From Streptomyces sp. PT12 (GTDB lineage Bacteria; Actinomycetota; Actinomycetes; Streptomycetales; Streptomycetaceae): a stretch of 64,000 nt of DNA. This document shows, piece by piece, positions 57,344-64,000 of the stretch; the stretch's first letter is position 1, and each line of letters starts with the position of its first letter. Position numbers and translations under genes: made by a program. The DNA is taken from contig NZ_QEST01000184.1 of NCBI RefSeq assembly GCF_003311645.1, forward strand, positions 310,001-374,000, read 5' to 3'. Below the pieces are notes generated by a model. The model did no database searches, had not been told where the DNA came from, and saw only the letters and a list, made by a program, of their open reading frames with translations.

Positions 57344-58789
57344 TCAACCCGGGGGGACGTCGCGCAGAACCGCCGGAGGCAGAACTGCCGCACCCGCCTC
57401 GTACAGGGCGTGCGCGGCGCGCAGGACCAGCGCGTCCGCGTGGCGCGCGCCGACCAGGTGGAGGCCGATCGGCAGCCCGTCCGCGTCCACGCCGCACGGC
57501 AGCGACGCGGCGGGCTGCTGCGTCATGTTGAACGGGTAGGTGAACGGCGTCCACTCCGTCCACCGCTCCATCCCCGAGCCCTCGGGCACCTCGACGCCCT
57601 TGGCGAACGCCGTCCTCGGCATCGTCGGCGTCACCAGCAGGTCGAACTCCTCGTGGAACGCGCCCATCGCGCGCCCCATCGCCATCCGCACATCCACCGC
57701 CGCCAGGTAGTCGAGCGCCGAGTAGCGCGCGCCCCGCGCGCAGATCTCGCGCAATCCCGGGTCGAGCGCCGCGCGCCGTTCCTCGTCGAACGGCTGCGTC
57801 ACGCGCGCCGCCCCGCTGAACCACAGCGTGTGGAACGCCTCCCGCACCCCGTCGAGCGGCGGCAGCGGCGGATCCGTCTCGGTGACGCGCGCCCCCAGGT
57901 CGGCCAGCCGGTCCACCGCGCGCCGCACCGCCGCCGCCACCGCGGGCTCCACGGCCACCTCGCCGAGCGCGGGGGAGAACGCCACGCGCAGCCCCGCCAC
58001 GCCCTCGGCCCCGGCGCGCAGCGCCTCGCCGAACGCGCCGGGCGCGGGCCCGAGGTGCGACCAGTCGCGCGGATCGGGCCGCCCGATCACGTCGAGCAGC
58101 AGCGCCGCGTCCCGCGCGTCCCGCGTCATCGGCCCCACGTGCGCGAGCGTGCCGAACGCGCTCGCAGGATAGAGCGGAACGCGCCCATACGTCGGCTTGA
58201 GCGCGAAGATCCCGCAGAACGACGCCGGGATCCGCACCGAGCCCCCGCCGTCCGTGCCCAGGCTGAGCGGCCCCGCGCCCAGCGCCACCGCCGCCGCGCT
58301 CCCCCCGCTCGAACCGCCGGATGTGCGCTCCGGGGCGTACGGGTTGCCGGTCGCGCCGGACGCGGGGGAGTCCGTGACGCCCTTCCAGCCGAACTCGGGC
58401 GTCGTCGTCTTGCCGAGGAACACCGCGCCCGCCTCGCGCAGCCGCGCCACCGATGGCGCGTCCTCCGTCCACGGCCCGACGTCCCCTGGCACGGGCCGCG
58501 CGCCCCGCAGGGTGGGGTGGCCGCGCTGGAGCAGGATGTCCTTCACCGTCACCGGCACGCCGTCCACGGGCCCCGCGGGCTCCCCGCGCCCCCAGCGCTC
58601 CTCCGATGCCAGCGCGTCGCCGAGCGCCCCCGCGTCGTCGATCAGGACGAAGGCGTTGACGGCCGTTGCCGCCGCCTCGGCCCGCCGCAGCGCCGCCTCG
58701 GTCACCGCGACGGGGGAGAGGTCCCCCGCCGCGTAGCGGGCGGTCAACTCGGCGGCGGACAGCGCGCACAGGTCGCCCACGTCACTCAC
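57344..58789 (-). CDS. Amidase (amidase-signature family)
   Basis: A 481-residue amidase-signature hydrolase with the Ser-cisSer-Lys triad: Lys in DGVPVTVKDILLQRG, the cis-Ser in SLGTDGGGSVRIPASF and the nucleophile in TSGGSSGGSAAAVALG. It should hydrolyse an amide, ester or carbamoyl group of a small molecule. GTG 58789 is chosen because GGGGAGG lies 5 bases upstream; its GTGA overlaps the stop of the upstream dehydrogenase, so they are coupled. The longer frame to 59746 is antisense to no product and is a shadow of the dehydrogenase gene. Confidence 0.93.
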   Translation of the reverse strand: MSDVGDLCALSAAELTARYAAGDLSPVAVTEAALRRAEAAATAVNAFVLIDDAGALGDALASEERWGRGEPAGPVDGVPVTVKDILLQRGHPTLRGARPVPGDVGPWTEDAPSVARLREAGAVFLGKTTTPEFGWKGVTDSPASGATGNPYAPERTSGGSSGGSAAAVALGAGPLSLGTDGGGSVRIPASFCGIFALKPTYGRVPLYPASAFGTLAHVGPMTRDARDAALLLDVIGRPDPRDWSHLGPAPGAFGEALRAGAEGVAGLRVAFSPALGEVAVEPAVAAAVRRAVDRLADLGARVTETDPPLPPLDGVREAFHTLWFSGAARVTQPFDEERRAALDPGLREICARGARYSALDYLAAVDVRMAMGRAMGAFHEEFDLLVTPTMPRTAFAKGVEVPEGSGMERWTEWTPFTYPFNMTQQPAASLPCGVDADGLPIGLHLVGARHADALVLRAAHALYEAGAAVLPPAVLRDVPPG

Positions 58790-59757
58790 AGTGCCTCCCC
58801 AGGGACATAGCCACGCTCCTTGTCCACCACGTTGAACAGCGGCTCGCCCGCGATCCACCGGTCGAAGTTGTCGCAGAACTGCGCGGCCAGGTCGTCGCGC
58901 CAGCCCACGGTGTCCCCGCTCATGTGCGGCGAGATCAGCAGCCCAGGCAGCTCCCACAGCGGGCTGTCCGCGGGCAGCGGCTCGTCGGCGAAGACGTCGA
59001 GCGCCGCCCCCGCGAGCCTCCCCTCGCGCAGCGCCCCGGCCAGGTCGTCCTCGACCACGTGCGGCCCGCGCCCGACGTTGACGAACCGCGCCGTGGGCCT
59101 CATCAGCGCGAACGCGTCCGCGTCGAACATGCCCGCCGTCTCCGGCGTGAGCGGCGCGGCGCACACCACCCAGTCCGCGCCCCGCAGCAGACCGGGGAGC
59201 GCGTCGTTCCCGTGCACGCGCCCGAACTCCGGGTCCGCCGCGCGCGCGGTGCGGCCCACCAGCTCCACCTCGAGGCCGAGCGCCCGCAGCGTCTCTCCGA
59301 TGCGTCGCCCGATCGGCCCAGAGCCCACCACCACGGCGCGCGTGCCCGCGACCTTCTCCGTCTCGCGATACGCCCAGCGCCGCTCCCGCTGGGCCTCCCA
59401 CCGCCCGGGAAGGTCCTTCGCCATGGCCAGAATCACCCCCGCCACATACTCGGCGATGGGCCCGTCGAACGTGCCGCGCGCGTTGGTCACCACGGTGTCG
59501 GAGGCCAGCAGCTCGGGGATCAGCAGCCGGTCCACGCCCGCGCTGGCGGTGTGCACCCAGCGCGGCCGCGGCCCCGGGCCCGGCCAGGCGGCGCGCACCG
59601 CGTCGGACAGGAAGTCCCACACCAGCAGCACATCGGCCCCGGGCAGCAGGCCGGGCAGCGAGGACTCGTCGGAGTGGGTGATCACCGCTCTCCCCGCCAG
59701 CCGGTCGAGCCGCGGCGGGGGGTCGGCGTCGAGGACGAGGACACAAGGGTCAGACAT
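58786..59757 (-). CDS. D-isomer-specific 2-hydroxyacid dehydrogenase
   Basis: A 323-residue NAD-dependent dehydrogenase. The Rossmann motif is VVVGSGPIGRRIGETLRALG. The catalytic triad segments are FVNVGRGPHVVEDDLAGAL (Arg), LDVFADEPLPADSPLW (Glu) and LLISPHMSGDTVGW (His). It would interconvert a 2-keto acid and a D-2-hydroxy acid. ATG 59757 begins the conserved N-terminus. It is first in a two-gene operon with the amidase and divergent from the two isomerase-family genes. Confidence 0.94.
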   Translation of the reverse strand: MSDPCVLVLDADPPPRLDRLAGRAVITHSDESSLPGLLPGADVLLVWDFLSDAVRAAWPGPGPRPRWVHTASAGVDRLLIPELLASDTVVTNARGTFDGPIAEYVAGVILAMAKDLPGRWEAQRERRWAYRETEKVAGTRAVVVGSGPIGRRIGETLRALGLEVELVGRTARAADPEFGRVHGNDALPGLLRGADWVVCAAPLTPETAGMFDADAFALMRPTARFVNVGRGPHVVEDDLAGALREGRLAGAALDVFADEPLPADSPLWELPGLLISPHMSGDTVGWRDDLAAQFCDNFDRWIAGEPLFNVVDKERGYVPGEAL

Positions 59758-59908
59758 GGGGGAAACCGTTCCGCAACGAGCCGCTGGTTGGCTGGAAGCC
59801 AAGGATTGACCACGGTAGGAAGCCGTATCTACCTTCGTCAACGAAGGCATCTGCTTCTCTCATCTCCCCACATTCGCCTCTGCCGGCCCGTTCGATCGGG
59901 GTGTCCCC
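59758..59908. promoter_or_regulatory. Divergent control region with two perfect inverted repeats
   Basis: TTGGCT-GGA-AGCCAA at 59788-59802 and CCTTCG-TCAA-CGAAGG at 59832-59847 flank a promoter candidate, TTGACC at 59806-59811 and TACCTT 18 bp later, reading toward the isomerase genes. No regulator gene is adjacent in this cluster, so the binding protein is unknown. Confidence 0.5.
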
Positions 59909-60748
59909 ATGGATGTCTCCTTCCTCGGCGGCCCGGTGCCCCAGCGTGGCATCGGTGTCGTCGCGCCGTTCGACTTCGCCCTCGACCGCGAGCTGTGGCG
60001 CTGGGTGCCCGACGACGTCTCGCTCCATCTGACGCGAACGCCTTTCGTCCCTGTCGAGGTCAGCCTCGACCTGGCCCGGCTGGTCAGCGAGCACGAGACG
60101 CTGCGCGAGGCCGTGCGCGCGCTGACCGCCGTCAGTCCCGAGGTCGTCGCCTACGCCTGCACGTCGGGCAGCTTCGTCAGCGGGGTCGCGGGCGAGCGGG
60201 CCATGAAGGGCGCGATGGAGCAGGCGGGCGAGCTGCCCGCGCTGACGACGTCGGGGGCGCTCCTCGACGCGCTCGTGGAGCTGGGCGCCCAGCGGATCGC
60301 GGTGGTGACGCCCTACACGAGGTCGGTGACCGACGCGCTCGAGGAGTATCTGAGCGAGGCGGGCGTCCAGGTGTGTGGGCGCAGCTATCTGGGGCTGACC
60401 AGGGAGATCTGGCGCGTTCCCTACCGGGATGTGGTGGACATGGCGCGCGAGGCCGTTGCCGACGCGCCCGACGCGCTGTTTATCTCGTGCACCAACCTCC
60501 CGACCTACGACGTCATCCCGCAGCTCGAGGCCGAGCTGCGCATGCCCGTCATCTCGGCGAACCAGGTGACGATGTGGTCCGCGCTACGGTCGATAGGGAA
60601 GACCGCCGTCGGGCCCTATCAGGCGCTGCTCGACCCGGTGGCCCGCCGAGGACCGGCCTCGCTGGCCGCCGAGGCGCCCGCCGTGGCGGTCGAGCCGATG
60701 CCCCTGGCGGCGGAGGCGCCACCGGCCGTCCCCGAAGAGGAAGTGTGA
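59909..60748 (+). CDS. Maleate isomerase / arylmalonate decarboxylase-family protein, two cysteines
   Basis: A 279-residue Asp/Glu-racemase-superfamily protein of the maleate cis-trans isomerase branch. Both catalytic cysteines are in place: Cys84 in AYACTSGSFVSG and Cys194 in FISCTNLPTYDVI. The core ends near residue 240; a 35-residue Ala/Pro/Glu-rich tail follows, which the paralogue lacks. Members of this branch isomerise maleate or decarboxylate malonates, and the substrate here is unknown. It is followed 7 bp later by a diverged paralogue, suggesting a heteromeric enzyme or two steps. Confidence 0.9.
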   Translation: MDVSFLGGPVPQRGIGVVAPFDFALDRELWRWVPDDVSLHLTRTPFVPVEVSLDLARLVSEHETLREAVRALTAVSPEVVAYACTSGSFVSGVAGERAMKGAMEQAGELPALTTSGALLDALVELGAQRIAVVTPYTRSVTDALEEYLSEAGVQVCGRSYLGLTREIWRVPYRDVVDMAREAVADAPDALFISCTNLPTYDVIPQLEAELRMPVISANQVTMWSALRSIGKTAVGPYQALLDPVARRGPASLAAEAPAVAVEPMPLAAEAPPAVPEEEV

Positions 60749-60755
60749 GCCCACG

Positions 60756-61478
60756 ATGGTCGCGACAGTCGGATTCCTCTACCCCGGCCACTCGGCCGAG
60801 GACGAGTTCCCGCGCATGGAGTCCCTGCTGAACGCCGCGGGCGCCGACGTGGGGCTGCCGCTGGTCCACACGGACATCGGCACGGACGCCCACCGCGTGG
60901 ACGCGCTGCTGGAGATGGGCTCGGTCGACCGGCTCACCCCTGGCCTTCGCGAGCTGTTCGAGCGGGGCGCCGAGGCCGTCGTCTGGGCGTGCACGAGCGC
61001 GAGCTTCGTCTTCGGCTGGGACGGCGCGGCCGACCAGGTGCGGCGGCTGGCGACCGCGGCGGAGCGCCCGGCGTCCAGCACGTCGTTCGCGTTCGCCAGG
61101 GCGGCGCGCGCGATCGGCGCCCAGCGGGTGGCCGTCGCCGCGACCTACCCCGACGACGTCGCGGGCCTCTTCGCCGACTTCCTCAAGGCCGCGGGCCTCG
61201 AGGTGGTGGCGATGCGCGGCAGCGGCATCATCACGGCCGCCGAGGTGGGCACATGGGGCCGGGACGAGGTGCTGCGCCTGGTCGCCGAGGGTGACCACCC
61301 CGACGCCGACGCGGTCCTCCTCCCCGACACCGCGCTGCACACGGCCGCGTGGCTGCCGGAGCTCGAAGCGGCGGCGGGCAAGCCGGTGCTCACCGCGAAC
61401 CAGGTCACCGCGTGGGAGGGCCTGAGGCTCCTCGACCACACGGCGCGCTGCCCGGCGCTGGGGCGCCTGTTCAGCTGA
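60756..61478 (+). CDS. Maleate isomerase / AMDase-family paralogue lacking second cysteine
   Basis: A 240-residue protein of the same family. The first cysteine is kept (Cys79 in VWACTSASFVFG), but the second position reads VLLPDTALHTAAW, with Asp191 where the SCT motif should be. The N-terminus VGFLYPGHSAEDEFPRMESL is typical of the AMDase-like branch. Loss of one of the two cysteines would abolish classical racemase/isomerase chemistry, so it may be a decarboxylase-like or non-catalytic partner. It is co-transcribed with the two-cysteine paralogue. Confidence 0.9.
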   Translation: MVATVGFLYPGHSAEDEFPRMESLLNAAGADVGLPLVHTDIGTDAHRVDALLEMGSVDRLTPGLRELFERGAEAVVWACTSASFVFGWDGAADQVRRLATAAERPASSTSFAFARAARAIGAQRVAVAATYPDDVAGLFADFLKAAGLEVVAMRGSGIITAAEVGTWGRDEVLRLVAEGDHPDADAVLLPDTALHTAAWLPELEAAAGKPVLTANQVTAWEGLRLLDHTARCPALGRLFS

Positions 61479-61508
61479 ACGCGCCCCCGCGCTGGGCGTG
61501 CGCCGCGC

Positions 61509-61871
61509 TCAGCGGCGCTGTCGGCCGCTCGTGCGGAACGCGTGGATGGCGTGGCCCTGCTCCTTCGCCACGCGCACGGCCTCGTCCCATGACAGCGCCC
61601 TGCTCCCCACCGCGAACAGCGGCCCCGCCGTGCGGTCGCCGACGAGCCGCGCGAGCAGCGCGTCGGCGCGTTCAGCCAGCTGAAGGTCGGCCCCCGCCGC
61701 CACGGGTCTTATCCGCTCCGCGTCCGTGACCTCGAGGGTGAGCAGGTCGAGCACGCGCACGTCGCTCTGCCACAGCAGCAGCCACAGGGCGCGGTGGACC
61801 ACCGGGATCGACTCGTCGTCGAGAAGGCGCTCGAACCGTTCGAAGGACACGGAATCAGCCATGATCGTCAT
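61509..61871 (-). CDS. Short tyrosine-recombinase-like protein lacking the catalytic C-terminus
   Basis: A protein of about 120 residues resembling the first two-thirds of a tyrosine recombinase catalytic domain. RALWLLLWQSDVRVLDLLTL corresponds to the segment with the first catalytic Arg, and the C-terminal HAIHAFRTSGRQRR to the HxxR box. The protein stops there, so the final His/Trp and the Tyr nucleophile are absent and it cannot recombine DNA as such. It may be a domesticated DNA-binding or regulatory relative. Two starts are possible, ATG 61871 or 61862, neither with a clear ribosome binding site. I believe similar short proteins exist in other streptomycetes. Confidence 0.65.
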   Translation of the reverse strand: MTIMADSVSFERFERLLDDESIPVVHRALWLLLWQSDVRVLDLLTLEVTDAERIRPVAAGADLQLAERADALLARLVGDRTAGPLFAVGSRALSWDEAVRVAKEQGHAIHAFRTSGRQRR

Positions 61872-61973
61872 GGCCCGGGAGTATCCCGTTCCCGCCGGTG
61901 CCGCGTACACCCCGGAAGGCCCCGTTGACAGGTACTCGCCTCTCGGGCCCAGGCGCCGGGCGCCCCTCGGGGC

Positions 61974-63740
61974 TCAGGCGCGGTCGGCGAGCAGCGCGGC
62001 CAGGTGGTCGGCGGACATGGGCCGCGCGTAGTGCCAGCCCTGGCCCGTGTCGCACCCGATGCGCCGCAGCCGCTCGGCCTGCGCGGGGCCCTCGACGCAC
62101 TCCGCGGTCACGGTCAGCCCGAGCTTGTGGGCGAGCTGGACGAGCGAGGTGACGATCGTCTCGTCCGCGGGGTTGAGGTGGCGCGCGGTGCGGAACCCCC
62201 GCACGAACATCCCGTCCAGCTTGAGCGCCCGCACCGGTAGTCTGCTGAGATAGGCGAGGTTCGAGTACCCGGTGCCGAAGTCGTCGATCGCGATCCGCAC
62301 GCCCATGTCGGACAGCGCCTGCAACGCCTGCAACGGCCGCCCCGCCGAGCCCATCACCGCCGACTCGGTCAGCTCGAGCTGGAGCAGCCCCGACGGCAGC
62401 CCCGACTCCCGCAGCGCGCTGGCCACGTCGCGCACCAGGTCCGAGTCCCACACCTGCCGCACCGCGACGTTGACGCTCACGAACAGCGGCGGGCCCGGGT
62501 GTTCGCGCTGCCAGCGCCGCGCCTGGCGGCACGCCTCGGCGAGCACCCAGCGGCCGAGCGGCACGATCGCGCCGTTCTCCTCGGCCAGGCCGATGAAACG
62601 GTCGGGGCCCAGCGTGCCGAACTGCGGGTGGCGCCACCGCACCAGCGCCTCGGCGCCCCGCACGATGTCGTCGGCGAGGCCCACGATCGGCTGGTACTCC
62701 AGCGTGAACTCGCCCCGGTCCACGCCCCTGCGCAGCGTGGACGAGAGCGACTGCCGGGTCATGCGGTGCGCGTTGCGCTCGGGGTCGAACAGCGTCCAGC
62801 GGGCCTTGCCGTCCGCCTTCGCCCAGTACAGCGTCGTGTCCGCGGCCTGCATGAGCCCGGTGGCCGTCGTGTCGGCGGACTCCCGCTCGACCACGCCGAT
62901 GCTGGCCGAGACGGCGAGCCGCTGCCCCGCCAGGTCGAAGGGGCGCTGGAGCGCGGCCAGCATCGTCTCGGCGAGCCCGGTCAGCTGCTCGGTGCCCGTC
63001 GACCCCTCGACCAGCACCGCGAACTCGTCGCCGCCGAGCCGCGCCACCAGGTGCCCGCCCGCGCCCGTCGCGCACTGGGCCAGGCGCTGGGCGGTGGCGC
63101 CGAGCAGCTGGTCGCCGACGCGGTGGCCGAGGGTGTCGTTGACCGCCTTGAACCCGTCGAGGCCCAGGTAGCACAGCCCGATCCGCCCGGTCGCGGAGTC
63201 GGCGAGCGCGCTGGTGAGGCGCTCGAAGAAGAGCGCGCGGTTGGGCAGGCGCGTCACCGGGTCGTGCATCTGGATGTGGCGCAGCCGGTCCTGGAGGTCG
63301 CGCCGCTCGCTGATATCGGACACGGTGAGCAGCGCGGCGGAGCGGCGCCCCGGCACCGGCGCCACGGTGACCTCGGCCCACAGGGTGTGCCCGTCGGCGT
63401 GCTTGAGGCGGCGCGTGCAGCGCATGCGCTCGCTCTGCCCGCGCAGCACCGCGTGGTACGAGCCGCGCGCGCGGCCGTCGAGGCCGAGCCCGGTGAGGGT
63501 GTCGGCCCGCAGCCCGGCCAGCGTGCCGGGCTCGATGCCGAGGAGGACGCCGAGCGCGGCGTTGGCCGCGAGGATTTCCCCCGAGCCGCCGACGAGCGCC
63601 ATCGGGAGCCCCGCGATCTGGAAGGCGGCCCGGTAGTCGGCAAGCTGTTCGGCCTGATGCTCACCCTGGGTGACCGCGGCCCGGCTCGCGTCAGGGGCGC
63701 TCCCGGGGCCGTGGTCCGGTGCTGTGTGGGGTCCGTTCAC
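61974..63740 (-). CDS. PAS-GGDEF-EAL cyclic-di-GMP enzyme
   Basis: A 588-residue cytoplasmic protein. A PAS domain (AAFQIAGLPMALVGGSGEIL, ending LLTVSDISERR) is followed by a GGDEF diguanylate cyclase domain with an intact RLGGDEFAVL and an EAL phosphodiesterase domain with intact GAEALVRW and DDFGTGYSNLAYLSRLPV. Both activities are possible. Composition and PAS-GGDEF-EAL order resemble Streptomyces CdgA, a BldD-controlled enzyme, but I cannot confirm orthology. GTG 63740 has GGGAG 6 bases upstream; the frame extends to 63989 without further domains. c-di-GMP controls the vegetative-to-aerial transition together with AdpA-linked development. Confidence 0.92.
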   Translation of the reverse strand: MNGPHTAPDHGPGSAPDASRAAVTQGEHQAEQLADYRAAFQIAGLPMALVGGSGEILAANAALGVLLGIEPGTLAGLRADTLTGLGLDGRARGSYHAVLRGQSERMRCTRRLKHADGHTLWAEVTVAPVPGRRSAALLTVSDISERRDLQDRLRHIQMHDPVTRLPNRALFFERLTSALADSATGRIGLCYLGLDGFKAVNDTLGHRVGDQLLGATAQRLAQCATGAGGHLVARLGGDEFAVLVEGSTGTEQLTGLAETMLAALQRPFDLAGQRLAVSASIGVVERESADTTATGLMQAADTTLYWAKADGKARWTLFDPERNAHRMTRQSLSSTLRRGVDRGEFTLEYQPIVGLADDIVRGAEALVRWRHPQFGTLGPDRFIGLAEENGAIVPLGRWVLAEACRQARRWQREHPGPPLFVSVNVAVRQVWDSDLVRDVASALRESGLPSGLLQLELTESAVMGSAGRPLQALQALSDMGVRIAIDDFGTGYSNLAYLSRLPVRALKLDGMFVRGFRTARHLNPADETIVTSLVQLAHKLGLTVTAECVEGPAQAERLRRIGCDTGQGWHYARPMSADHLAALLADRA

Positions 63741-64000
63741 CGATCGCTCCCGATGGTGCTGTCGGGCGCTCCCCGGCTGCCCGCTTGGCGTATCCGCGCT
63801 GGAAATGTGGCGATCATAGAGGCAGTGGCGCGCGTGGAGCCAGTGGTCTGGTGGCCTGTCCCTGAACCCGAAACATGTGCTTCCGACAGGCATTCGACAA
63901 CCCGACGCCAACCTGATCGTTTCTGCTCGTCGGTGTGCCCTATGGATTGATTCCGACTGATGTATACGCAGGGTAATCGTATTGCCCATGACTCGGGCGG
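63741..64000. other. Upstream region of the GGDEF-EAL gene, to window end
   Basis: No gene is supported. An imperfect palindrome GGGTAAT-CGT-ATTGCCC lies near 63972-63989. I see no clear BldD-type site. Confidence 0.35.

Overview
This 64 kb window is chromosomal DNA of a high-GC actinomycete, almost certainly a Streptomyces or close relative. Almost every codon ends in G or C. The window carries adpA, the developmental AraC-family master regulator, with a rare TTA codon between its two domains, beside oligoribonuclease. It also holds the Streptomyces-type leucine-degradation cluster, a CatR/KatA pair, PPA1309-family and DUF2637 proteins, SpoIIE-type phosphatases, and several leaderless or near-leaderless promoters. 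No rRNA genes, intact insertion sequences or CRISPR arrays were seen.

Layout. Positions 1-11,200 are housekeeping and conserved actinobacterial genes: three AIM24 genes (the first cut by the window edge), a NUDIX hydrolase, a zincin-like protein, an NAD-dependent epimerase, moaE, a tiny membrane protein, a PDZ/Lon-like protease, a PPA1309 protein and a large UPF0182 membrane protein. Positions 11,600-13,261 hold a Sel1/TPR repeat protein, followed by about 850 bp of non-coding repetitive DNA. Positions 14,117-20,580 form a leucine/isovalerate catabolic unit: a divergent TetR regulator, methylcrotonyl-CoA carboxylase beta and alpha subunits, HMG-CoA lyase and acyl-CoA dehydrogenase, with a palindromic operator candidate at the divergent promoter.

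Positions 20,600-26,360 carry a small conserved protein, glmS, a universal stress protein, adpA, orn and tRNA-His. Positions 26,400-34,630 hold a small membrane protein, an Asp-rich lipoprotein, an endolysin-like amidase, a DUF2637 protein, an M50-like protease, aroA, rsgA, a TetR regulator, hisN and a CBS-domain protein. Positions 34,700-39,960 hold katA and catR with a perfect inverted repeat between them, initiator tRNA-fMet, a TesB thioesterase, a phosphatase-family protein and LtrA.

Positions 40,100-53,000 are more accessory. They include a SpoIIE-type phosphatase gene broken by a 14-bp tandem duplication, an esterase, an Erm-type rRNA methyltransferase with a candidate leader-peptide attenuator, a divergent fused ABC exporter, a second NUDIX protein, an intact membrane SpoIIE phosphatase with an anti-sigma-like ATPase domain, an acetyltransferase and a LacI regulator. 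The LacI gene faces a three-gene catabolic operon (Gfo/Idh/MocA oxidoreductase, DUF993 TIM-barrel protein, sugar isomerase) at 53,094-56,292. Positions 56,369-61,478 hold an unusual small-molecule cluster: a DUF3830 protein, an amidase, a 2-hydroxyacid dehydrogenase and two maleate-isomerase/arylmalonate-decarboxylase-family proteins, the second lacking the second catalytic cysteine. The window ends with a shortened tyrosine-recombinase-like protein and a PAS-GGDEF-EAL cyclic-di-GMP enzyme.

The best candidates for undescribed biology are the DUF3830/isomerase cluster, the LacI/DUF993 operon, the erm leader region with its divergent exporter, the frameshifted phosphatase, the integrase-like fragment and the repeat field at 13.3-14.1 kb. 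Functions were read from motifs and remembered family features. No database search was run.
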